DNA of 47,643 nt, from assembly GCA_905235805.1 (NCBI GenBank), contig CAJOMV010000055.1, positions 1 through 47,643 on the forward strand, in the 5' to 3' direction. Of the stretch, positions 33,401-39,919 are shown piece by piece (the stretch's first letter is position 1; each line of letters begins with the position of its first letter). A program made the translations under genes and the position numbers. This DNA comes from an uncultured Ruminiclostridium sp. (lineage in GTDB: Bacteria; Bacillota; Clostridia; Oscillospirales; Ruminococcaceae). The notes beneath the pieces are model-generated. The model ran no database searches. It was given only the letters and a program-made list of their open reading frames with translations, and was not told where the DNA came from.

Positions 33401-34929
33401 AGAAGAACTGCCCGCACTGTGATATCCCGATGATACGCGACGGTCACGATATCCCATTTGAGACCTTCCTCGGCTTCAAGGGAGATAAGGAGCCCGATAT
33501 CGATCTGAATTTCTCGGGAGAGGTTCAGGGCAAGGTACATAAGTACACCGAAGAACTGTTCGGCGCGGATCACGTCTTTAAGGCGGGTACCATAAGCGCC
33601 GTTCAGGACAACAAAGCGATAATGTATGTCAAGAAGTACCTCGAGCATAAGGGCATGACCGTCAACAATGCCGAGATGATGCGCCTTGCCAACGGTATGA
33701 TAGGCGTCAAGAGCACCACTTCCCAGCACCCCGGCGGCATGGTCGTCGTCCCGAACGACTACGACATCTTCGATTTCAGTGCTATCCAGCACCCCGCGGA
33801 CAAGACCGAGGGCGACATGGTAACGACGCATTTCGACTTCCATGCGCTGCACGATACGATATTGAAGCTCGACGAGCTGGGACACACCAACCCGACGCTC
33901 TACAAGCACCTCGAGGATATGACGGGGCTTAAGATAGCGGATATCTCGACTTACGACCCGAAGGTATACAGCCTGTTCTCATCACCGGAGGCACTCGGCA
34001 TCGACTCCGACGAGACCGGTATAAAGACCGGTACCTACGGGCTTCCGGAATTCGGCACGGACAACGCTATCGGAATGCTGCTTGAGACCAAGCCGACGAA
34101 GTTCTCCGACCTGCTTCAGATCTCGGGACTTGCCCACGGTACCGGCGTATGGCGCGGCAACGCCCGTGACCTCATCATGGACGGCACCTGCACTATAGGT
34201 GAGGTAATAGGAACGCGTGACAACATCATGACCTATCTGATGCACCACGGCGTGGAATCGGGGCTCGCGTTCAAGATAATGGAGATAACCCGAAAAGGCA
34301 ACGCGAAGAAGCTGTTCGACGACACCATCTATCAGACCTTCCGGGACAACAATATCCCGGAATGGTATGTCGAGAGCTGCAAAAAGATAGAGTATATGTT
34401 CCCGAAGGCTCACGCGGCTGCGTATGTAACGGCTGCGGTGAAGCTCGGCTGGTTCAAGATCTACCGTCCGCTGGAATTCTACGCGGCGATACTCACAATG
34501 GAAACCAAGAACCTCGACATGGATCTTCTGCTCAAGGGCAAGGACGCAGTGCGTTCGAGAATGCAGCAGATACTTGCGGGAGACGACGCTGCCGACAAGT
34601 CGGCAAAGAGCAAGTACGAATCGCTCAAGATAGCGTATGAGACGCTTTGCCGCGGCATAAGCTTCTTACCCGTGCATTATCTGAAGTCTCACGCGACTGC
34701 GTATGTCATCGAGGACGGGAACCTCCGTCTGCCGTTCTGCATAGTGGACGGCTGCGGCGGCAGCGCCGCGAACGCGCTGTACGACGGCATACACAGTACC
34801 GACCTTGTGAGCATAGAGGACCTGACGGGAATACCCGGGATAAACAGCAGCGTCATCGACAAGCTCGACGCGATAGGCGCGTTCGAGGGTCTGCCGAAAT
34901 CGGCGCAGGTATCGTTCTTCGATATGTAA
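30484..34929 (+). CDS. polC: DNA polymerase III subunit alpha, Gram-positive PolC type
   Basis: PolC is the replicative polymerase of low-GC Gram-positives and carries its own 3'-5' proofreading exonuclease. The 1481-residue protein has an N-terminal domain (1-170), a low-complexity Pro then Ser/Gly linker (about 172-225), an OB domain (about 265-345), a PHP domain starting at ELHMHTNMSD (about 371), an inserted DnaQ-type exonuclease (DVETTGF at about 466, later HNAKFD and HHRANEDA), a cysteine zinc site (CPKC about 950, CPHC about 975) and the polymerase catalytic motif DIDLNFSGE (about 1003). The apparent start is a TTG at 30484 behind AAAGGAA; an ATG at 30477 is out of frame. It is alone in its transcript. 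Confidence 0.97.
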   Translation: MAASLQELFEDLKLSEKAAEGEVLSVIHMEANNTLLIQLALNERVPFSVLFEDADKIREALGCGMVSIYPKYPKELFDEDALLDITVFLRREGFNVNGYFDDAKAVIDGEDASIELMHHGLTVLNAEGIDNQIKKFARGFYDVSINVTFTGKTELDIDEYSKRIAEEDAALPVPPPAPPPEPQDSGIGSKRSSSSSSGSTPPSPSQNGGSGQSYSGGKRPYSGGKKNSIVYHEEPVAVQLPFAHELFRDEAELFIGKPINDPPMRMADLVTENDNVTVWGEIFSVEDKVIKDGMYNKKTVYFTDHTSSQTLSIFTPGDQASFYSFMKKGVTVLVNGSAVVDKYTREFVIEPRSIIKVHTVEKADVAEVKRVELHMHTNMSDMDALTPAADLVMQAYKWGHPAVAITDHGNAQAYPEIMNTVDKIRKNDPDTKFKPIYGMEAYFVNNEAPLVEGCTDRSVDDEIVIFDVETTGFNPSSCRLTEIGAVKLKNLEVVEEFQTFVDPEQPIPENITQLTGITQEMVADAPKEKEAVEMFMKFCGDAPVAAHNAKFDMSFITAVSDRHRLGFRPHSIDTLAMCQSLISNIKNHKLNTVADYFGLGDFGHHRANEDARMLSLIYQKLIAESRKGRDIKKLGDLNSIIGTDVKKMPMYHMIILVKNNRGLKNLYQLIGLSNLNYYRSRPRIPMSELRVHREGLIIGSACEAGELYQAIENNKEEETIENIAKFYDFLEIQPTSNNFFLIDKGIVKSELALRNINKRICDLGDKLGIPVVATCDVHFMRKEDMIYREILKSGIGYDDADKQPPLYFRTTDEMLEEFAYLGEDKAKEVVIDNTRMIADMIEDIRPIPKGTYPPTLDGAEEELQKLCWDRAMEWYGYEGKIPELVEKRLHKELDSIIKYGFAVLYMIAQKLVAFSEKNGYLVGSRGSVGSSFVAIMSGISEVNPLVPHYRCPKCRYSEFITDGSYGSGFDLPEKNCPHCDIPMIRDGHDIPFETFLGFKGDKEPDIDLNFSGEVQGKVHKYTEELFGADHVFKAGTISAVQDNKAIMYVKKYLEHKGMTVNNAEMMRLANGMIGVKSTTSQHPGGMVVVPNDYDIFDFSAIQHPADKTEGDMVTTHFDFHALHDTILKLDELGHTNPTLYKHLEDMTGLKIADISTYDPKVYSLFSSPEALGIDSDETGIKTGTYGLPEFGTDNAIGMLLETKPTKFSDLLQISGLAHGTGVWRGNARDLIMDGTCTIGEVIGTRDNIMTYLMHHGVESGLAFKIMEITRKGNAKKLFDDTIYQTFRDNNIPEWYVESCKKIEYMFPKAHAAAYVTAAVKLGWFKIYRPLEFYAAILTMETKNLDMDLLLKGKDAVRSRMQQILAGDDAADKSAKSKYESLKIAYETLCRGISFLPVHYLKSHATAYVIEDGNLRLPFCIVDGCGGSAANALYDGIHSTDLVSIEDLTGIPGINSSVIDKLDAIGAFEGLPKSAQVSFFDM

Positions 34930-34931
34930 AC

Positions 34932-34975
34932 AAAGAGGGCTTGTATGAGTTATCTCATACAAGTCCTCTTTTTAT
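34932..34975. terminator. Bidirectional terminator between polC and hisE
   Basis: A long stem (34932-34949 with 34954-34972, one mismatch near the middle) with loop TTAT is followed by TTT on the plus strand. It lies between convergent genes; the stop codon of hisE overlaps its end. Confidence 0.88.
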
Positions 34976-35298
34976 GTGTTCTTATCTACCGTGTGGAACT
35001 GTTTTAAGTTTCCGGTCTTGTTGCTGCGCTCCGCGAGCACCGCTTCAACGTCCTCCCACGCAAGTCCGCGTTCCACGCACATTACCATGATGTGGTACAT
35101 CAGGTCGGCGATCTCGTTTTTCAGCTCATTGTTGTCCTTGTTCTTTGCCGCGATGACCATTTCGGTGCATTCCTCGCCGCACTTCTTGAGTATCTTGTCG
35201 ATACCCTTCTCGAACAGGTAGCAGGTATATGAACCCTCCTGCTTCTCACTTTTCCTTTCCACGACGGTCTCGTAGAGCTCCTTAAGTACGTTTTCCAT
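34972..35298 (-). CDS. hisE: Phosphoribosyl-ATP pyrophosphatase
   Basis: It hydrolyses phosphoribosyl-ATP to phosphoribosyl-AMP in histidine synthesis. The 108-residue protein has the all-alpha MazG-like fold with GEECTEMVIAAKNKD, NELKNEIADLMYHIMV and a W-E-x-V-E end helix; these Glu and Asp residues bind metal. It starts at the ATG at 35298 with GGAGG (35310-35314); an earlier in-frame TTG overlaps that ribosome site and is unlikely. No other his gene is in the window. The preceding gene ends 4 bases before it, so both share the prfB transcript. Confidence 0.92.
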   Translation of the reverse strand: MENVLKELYETVVERKSEKQEGSYTCYLFEKGIDKILKKCGEECTEMVIAAKNKDNNELKNEIADLMYHIMVMCVERGLAWEDVEAVLAERSNKTGNLKQFHTVDKNT

Positions 35299-35302
35299 TT
35301 TT

Positions 35303-36100
35303 TTAATATCCTCCAAATATTATTTTTCTCTTTTTCCAGAATTTCTCTGCCAGTCCTATATACTTTTCTGCAACATCATCATTCATAGTGTTTCCGCCGT
35401 TTTCTATGAGTTCGTTTACAAGTTCCTCGTCAATAAAATATGTTTTACCGCAATAATCATATATATCCTTAAATTTATTCAGATAATCGCTGAGCGCTTT
35501 TCCATTTTCTTTCTTATAACTTATATAACGTCCCAGTGAAGAATTATTATTATAAATATAATACTTATTCATTAAATACAAAAATGAATCAAATCGGTCA
35601 AGCCCTTCGTATTTGTTCTCGTTTTTCAGCCACAGTCCATTCTTTTTGAATTGCTGGAGCTCGCCCATTGACTGCATAAGTGAAAAGTTTACAAGCGTGT
35701 GATGCGTTTTTCGGCAATTTTCCAGTTGCGACATTGCCTCTTCATCATTTTTTAGCAGTTCATCGTAAATATTACTTTTGAAATTGAAAACCGTATCACC
35801 CGAAAGTCTCTCGCTGGCTTTAAAATACCGAATACCGTTTTTTACGTCTTTCTCCGTTCCTTTTTTCAGAGCAAACAATCTGTTCGGGTGATCGGGTAAA
35901 GGGTGGGAGCAATAAAGAGATATATCATCTTTTACCGTAGTATAGAAAACAAGGTCATCAAGCTCATATTCATCAAAGGGGGAAATACCCTTATAAACAG
36001 CTCGGCAAAAATCCCACGCTTCGGGCGAAGAGTCAGGATCAAAACAAATGGGCTCATTGTTCCATTTTTGTACAGGTTCAATTTTTTTAGTTAAATCCAT
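35303..36100 (-). CDS. AT-rich protein of unknown function
   Basis: I do not recognise this 265-residue protein with confidence. It is soluble, with no signal peptide or membrane segment, rich in Lys, Asn, Tyr and Asp, and has a central stretch KTHHTLVNFSLMQSMGELQQFK. A motif of His, then NF-hydrophobic-Met, then an L/N-x-x-K stretch recurs in poorly known Firmicutes proteins (possibly DUF6994), which I cannot confirm. Its DNA is clearly more AT-rich than prfB, the rlmD-like gene and hisE on either side, which suggests a recent arrival. AAAGGG precedes the ATG; gaps of 12 and 4 bases tie it into the operon. Confidence 0.75.
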   Translation of the reverse strand: MDLTKKIEPVQKWNNEPICFDPDSSPEAWDFCRAVYKGISPFDEYELDDLVFYTTVKDDISLYCSHPLPDHPNRLFALKKGTEKDVKNGIRYFKASERLSGDTVFNFKSNIYDELLKNDEEAMSQLENCRKTHHTLVNFSLMQSMGELQQFKKNGLWLKNENKYEGLDRFDSFLYLMNKYYIYNNNSSLGRYISYKKENGKALSDYLNKFKDIYDYCGKTYFIDEELVNELIENGGNTMNDDVAEKYIGLAEKFWKKRKIIFGGY

Positions 36101-36112
36101 TTTCCGCCCTTT

Positions 36113-37459
36113 CTATATTCGATCTAAAAGCACAACCGCCTCAACATGATAAGTCCGTGAAAACAGGTCAACGCCCTGCACGCTGACAGTCCTGTACCCG
36201 TGTTTTCCGAGGTACGCGCAGTCTCTCGCGGCAGTAGCCGGGTCGCAGGATATCATGACTATCCGTTCGGGCGCGAACGAAACGATATTGTTGAGGGTCT
36301 TTGTATCGCAGCCCCTTCGTGCCGGGTCGAGAATCACGACATCGGCTTTTACGTTGTTTTCGCGGAGCAGGGAAGTGACCGAGCCCGCGTCCCCGAGGTG
36401 AAATTCAGCGTTTTTGAAGCCGTTCAGTGCTGCGTTTGCTCTCGCGTTTTCCACGGCGCTGGGAACTATCTCCACGCCGATGAGCTTCTTCACTCTGTCC
36501 GCCATAGTCAGTCCGACTGTTCCGATACCGCAGTACAGGTCGATGAGCGTTTTCCCGTCGGGCTCTGCGAGCTTTGCGGCTTCTGTGTAGAGCCTTTCAG
36601 CCATGGGGGTATTTACTTGGTAGAAGGAGCGGGGAGAGATGATGAATTTCTTCCCGAGCATAGTGTCGGTTATGTCATTAGTGCCGCAGAGGGTTATTTC
36701 CTCGTCACCGTAAATTACGTTTGTCTTTTCCTTGTTTATGTTCGCGGTCACGCCTCTGATATCGGGGAACCGTCTCATAAGCTCCGCGCCTATCTTCCGC
36801 AGCTCGGGAACATTCCTGCGTACCACGAGCACGACATTTATCTCACCCGACCGATACCCTCTGCGTATGCAGATATGCCGTACAACGCCGCTGTGCTCCT
36901 CCTCATTGTAGGGGGAGAGCCTGTACTCTTTTATCAGTTCAAGGGCGGCATTCTTTATCCCACCGAACACAGGCTGCTCGAGTCTGCATTCGTCGCAGGG
37001 TATTATCCGGTGACTTCTCTGCGCGTAGAAGCCGCAGACTATATTCCCGTCCTTGTCCCGCCCGACGGGATATTGTGCCTTGTTGCGGTAGCCGATGAGC
37101 GTATCGTTCGGGATAATGGGAAGAAACTCGGGTCCAAGTCCTCCTATGCGGGTAAAAGCGTCCCGTATCATATCGGACTTTGCGGAAAGCTCCGCCTCAT
37201 ATGAGATATGCCTGAACACACACCCGCCGCATTTTCCGAAGGCGGGACAGTCGGGCTCGGCGCGGTCGGGGGAGGGAGTGCGTATGCTTTCGATCCTGCC
37301 GTAGCAGTAGCTTTTTCCGCACTTCACTATCCTCACATCGAGCTCATCGCAGACTGCGGTGAACGGAACGAACACGACCATACCGTCATATCTTCCGACG
37401 CCGCTGCCCTCGTTGGTAAGGCTGTCTATCCGCAGCGGAACGATATCGTTCTTATTCAT
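36113..37459 (-). CDS. rlmD: 23S rRNA (uracil-C5)-methyltransferase, RlmD/RlmCD type
   Basis: It methylates C5 of uridines in 23S rRNA, possibly with a wider range as in Bacillus RlmCD. The 448-residue protein has an N-terminal TRAM domain (about 1-60), a 4Fe-4S site (Cys71, Cys77, Cys80 and a Cys in IPCDEC), a Rossmann domain with DLYCGIGTVGL, DPARRGC, and the catalytic Cys in MISCDPATAARD (about 402). A tRNA-modifying TrmA-like role is a possible alternative. Its first 8 bases overlap the end of prfB, so it is translationally coupled to it. Confidence 0.92.
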   Translation of the reverse strand: MNKNDIVPLRIDSLTNEGSGVGRYDGMVVFVPFTAVCDELDVRIVKCGKSYCYGRIESIRTPSPDRAEPDCPAFGKCGGCVFRHISYEAELSAKSDMIRDAFTRIGGLGPEFLPIIPNDTLIGYRNKAQYPVGRDKDGNIVCGFYAQRSHRIIPCDECRLEQPVFGGIKNAALELIKEYRLSPYNEEEHSGVVRHICIRRGYRSGEINVVLVVRRNVPELRKIGAELMRRFPDIRGVTANINKEKTNVIYGDEEITLCGTNDITDTMLGKKFIISPRSFYQVNTPMAERLYTEAAKLAEPDGKTLIDLYCGIGTVGLTMADRVKKLIGVEIVPSAVENARANAALNGFKNAEFHLGDAGSVTSLLRENNVKADVVILDPARRGCDTKTLNNIVSFAPERIVMISCDPATAARDCAYLGKHGYRTVSVQGVDLFSRTYHVEAVVLLDRI

Positions 37460-38567
37460 TCTTTTCGAGTGCCTTGTTCTTGAGGTAAGCGTTTATGAAG
37501 CCGTCGATATCACCGTCCATGACAGCCTGGATATTGCCCATTTCGTAGCCTGTTCTGTGATCCTTTGCGAGGGTATAGGGCATAAAGACGTATGAGCGTA
37601 TCTGCGCGCCCCACGCTATCTGGAGCTGCTCGCCCTTGATATCGGATATCTTTTCGAGGTGCTCTCTTTCCTTTATCTCAACGAGCTTGGAGATGAGCAT
37701 TCTCATAGCGTACTCACGGTTCTGAACCTGACTTCTCTGGGTCTGGCAGGCGCAGACGATACCGGTAGGCTTATGGATAAGGCGCACCGCGGAGCTTGTC
37801 TTGTTAACCTTCTGACCGCCGGCGCCGCTGGAGCGGTACACCTCCATTTCGAGATCCTCCGGACGTATCTCGACGGAGGTATCCTCGTCGATCTCAGGCA
37901 TTACCTCAAGGCTTGCGAAGCTGGTATGCCGTCTGCCGGACGCGTCAAAGGGAGACACGCGCACAAGTCTGTGTACGCCGTTCTCGGACTTCAGGAAGCC
38001 GTATGCGTTCAGTCCCTCGATAAGAATGGAAGCGCTCTTGATGCCCGCTTCTTCGCCCTCGAGGTAATCGAGCAGCGACACCTTGAAATTGTGGCGCTCT
38101 GCCCAGCGGTTGTACATTCTGTACAGCATCTCCACCCAGTCCTGTGCCTCGGTGCCGCCCGCGCCCGCGTGGAAGGTTAGTATAGCGTTCTTCGAGTCGT
38201 ATTCTCCCGAGAGCAGGGTAATGAGCTTCTGCTCCTCGAGCTGCGTTTTTGTGCTGTTCGCGAGCTCCTTTATCTCTCCGAGCATGGACTCGTCCTCTTC
38301 ATCGTTCGCAAGCTCTGCCATTGTGATAACGTCATCGAAATTCTCGCACAGCTTGTCGAACTGCGCGAGCTTGGCTTTCAGCGCGCCGAGCTTGCGGGAG
38401 ACCTTCTGTGAATTCTCCTGATCGTTCCAGAAATCCGGTCTTGCCGTTTCTTCTTCGAGCTTGGCGATCTCTTTGCGGAGGCCGTCGGGATCTATCGCGG
38501 CTTTGAGGTCGGCAAGCTGCGGCTTCAGGCCTTCAAATTCCTGTATCAATTCCTCGTATTGCAGCAT
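37452..38567 (-). CDS. prfB: Peptide chain release factor 2
   Basis: RF2 ends translation at UGA and UAA. The 371-residue protein has SPFD (about 207) for stop-codon reading and GGQ (about 249, in GAGGQKVNK) for peptidyl-tRNA hydrolysis. Most bacterial prfB genes carry an in-frame UGA near codon 26 with a programmed +1 shift. Here the frame is continuous through that region (codons for ADLKAAIDPDG), so there is no such autoregulation. GGAGA precedes the ATG. It heads the minus-strand operon with rlmD, the AT-rich gene and hisE. Confidence 0.97.
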   Translation of the reverse strand: MLQYEELIQEFEGLKPQLADLKAAIDPDGLRKEIAKLEEETARPDFWNDQENSQKVSRKLGALKAKLAQFDKLCENFDDVITMAELANDEEDESMLGEIKELANSTKTQLEEQKLITLLSGEYDSKNAILTFHAGAGGTEAQDWVEMLYRMYNRWAERHNFKVSLLDYLEGEEAGIKSASILIEGLNAYGFLKSENGVHRLVRVSPFDASGRRHTSFASLEVMPEIDEDTSVEIRPEDLEMEVYRSSGAGGQKVNKTSSAVRLIHKPTGIVCACQTQRSQVQNREYAMRMLISKLVEIKEREHLEKISDIKGEQLQIAWGAQIRSYVFMPYTLAKDHRTGYEMGNIQAVMDGDIDGFINAYLKNKALEKNE

Positions 38568-38604
38568 AATGATTCTCCTTTATCATAAAAGCATATTCTT
38601 TAAT

Positions 38605-38633
38605 ATTATACTACATTTTCCCCGATTTGTAAA
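38605..38633 (-). promoter_or_regulatory. Promoter of the prfB operon
   Basis: TTTACA (38628-38633) and TATAAT (38605-38610) on the minus strand, spacing 17, about 38 bases before the prfB ATG. Confidence 0.88.
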
Positions 38634-38726
38634 GTATTTCCGCGTTTTTTCCGCCGCGCTGCGGACAAAATAGTGAATTTATTGTTAAATTGTGTAAAAA
38701 TTAAGACGAATTTTTCGTGATTTCTA

Positions 38727-38755
38727 TTGATTTGTGCCGTATTTTGTTGTATAAT
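38727..38755 (+). promoter_or_regulatory. Promoter of the GGDEF-histidine kinase-response regulator cassette
   Basis: TTGATT (38727-38732) and TATAAT (38750-38755), spacing 17. The leader to the ATG is about 68 bases, with GGGAGA near its end. I see no riboswitch in it. Confidence 0.82.
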
Positions 38756-38829
38756 TAATGATGTGATTTTGTATTTTTCCGCGACCTTCAATCGTCAATA
38801 CATTCACCTTGACCGATGGGAGATAATAT

Positions 38830-39906
38830 ATGCATTTCAGGATATTCGGAAAACTGCTGGCTGACGACGGGAATTTCCGCCGTTACCGCCTCATATACGG
38901 GGCATGTTTTGTCGTACACGCGTTCTATGCCATTCTGTTCGGGATAGTAGGAGTTCCCGAGCTGATGGTATTCAATATATTCAGCACGGCGCTGTATGCC
39001 TCGGGAACGCTGTTCGTCCGCAACAACAAAGGGACGATAGTCTGGATGCTCCTGCTGAACTTCGAGATAATGATGCACGGTATCTGGTGTGCCGACCTGC
39101 TCGGTTATCAGTATCAGTTCAGCCTTTATACCCTCGCCGTGATCCCGATAACCTACTTCATCACCTACCTTGACCCCGAGTTCACTCATCCTATCACCTT
39201 TTCATCGGTACTTGCCGCGCTGAACGGTCTCAGTGTCATGATGTCCCTGTTCGGCAGTGCGCACCGCACTCCGCGGTACCACGATATGCTCACCGAGTTT
39301 TCGCATATCATAGCTCAGGTGAACATGTTAATGACTGTATTTCTTCTTATATCGTTCTCAATGCTTTTCACAGGAAAGATAAACGGCGACCTGAACAAGC
39401 TCCGCGAGCAGAACGACGCGCTTGATTATCTCGCAAATTTCGATCAGCTCACAGGGCTCCGCAACCGCAACCATATCCGCGAGACGTTCAAGGAGTATAT
39501 CGGGAAGGACGAGCCTTACAGTGTCATTCTCGGTGACATAGACGATTTCAAGCACGTCAATGACACCTACGGACACAACGCCGGCGACGAGGTCCTGAAA
39601 GCAGTCTCCGCCATAATAAAGAGCGATGTCGGCGAAGAGGGTGTTGTATGCCGCTGGGGCGGTGAGGAGATACTGATACTTGTCAAGGGCAGCACCGAGA
39701 AGGGGCTCACGGTCATCGGGAGGATACTTGACGATATCCGCGCCGCTAAGGTCAGCTCGGAGACGGTAACGATATGTGTCACGATGACCTTCGGGCTTTG
39801 CGGATACCGTGACGCGGAGAATATCGAAAAGCTGATATCTCTCGCGGATAAGCGCCTCTACATAGGAAAGAACAGCGGCAAGAACAGGATAATCGCGAAC
39901 GGATAA
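38830..39906 (+). CDS. Membrane diguanylate cyclase (GGDEF)
   Basis: It should make cyclic di-GMP from two GTP. The 358-residue protein has about six membrane helices (roughly 20-185) and a short coiled linker, then a GGDEF domain (about 195-355) with DQLTGLRNR, GDIDDFKHVND (metal Asp at about 236) and the active-site loop RWGGEE (277-280 GGEE, a functional variant of GGDEF). No RxxD inhibitory site is seen upstream of the loop, so product inhibition may be absent. The unnamed N-terminal sensor faces the membrane. It is followed after 13 bases by a hybrid kinase. Confidence 0.92.
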   Translation: MHFRIFGKLLADDGNFRRYRLIYGACFVVHAFYAILFGIVGVPELMVFNIFSTALYASGTLFVRNNKGTIVWMLLLNFEIMMHGIWCADLLGYQYQFSLYTLAVIPITYFITYLDPEFTHPITFSSVLAALNGLSVMMSLFGSAHRTPRYHDMLTEFSHIIAQVNMLMTVFLLISFSMLFTGKINGDLNKLREQNDALDYLANFDQLTGLRNRNHIRETFKEYIGKDEPYSVILGDIDDFKHVNDTYGHNAGDEVLKAVSAIIKSDVGEEGVVCRWGGEEILILVKGSTEKGLTVIGRILDDIRAAKVSSETVTICVTMTFGLCGYRDAENIEKLISLADKRLYIGKNSGKNRIIANG

Positions 39907-39919
39907 GCGGGTATAAGCA

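Noticed and set aside
34647-35090. Plus-strand 147-codon frame over the end of polC
   Set aside because: It overlaps polC in another frame and runs through the terminator; no ribosome site or homology.
38490-38567. Programmed frameshift in prfB
   Set aside because: No in-frame TGA and no CTTTGAC sequence occurs in the first 40 codons; the frame is continuous.
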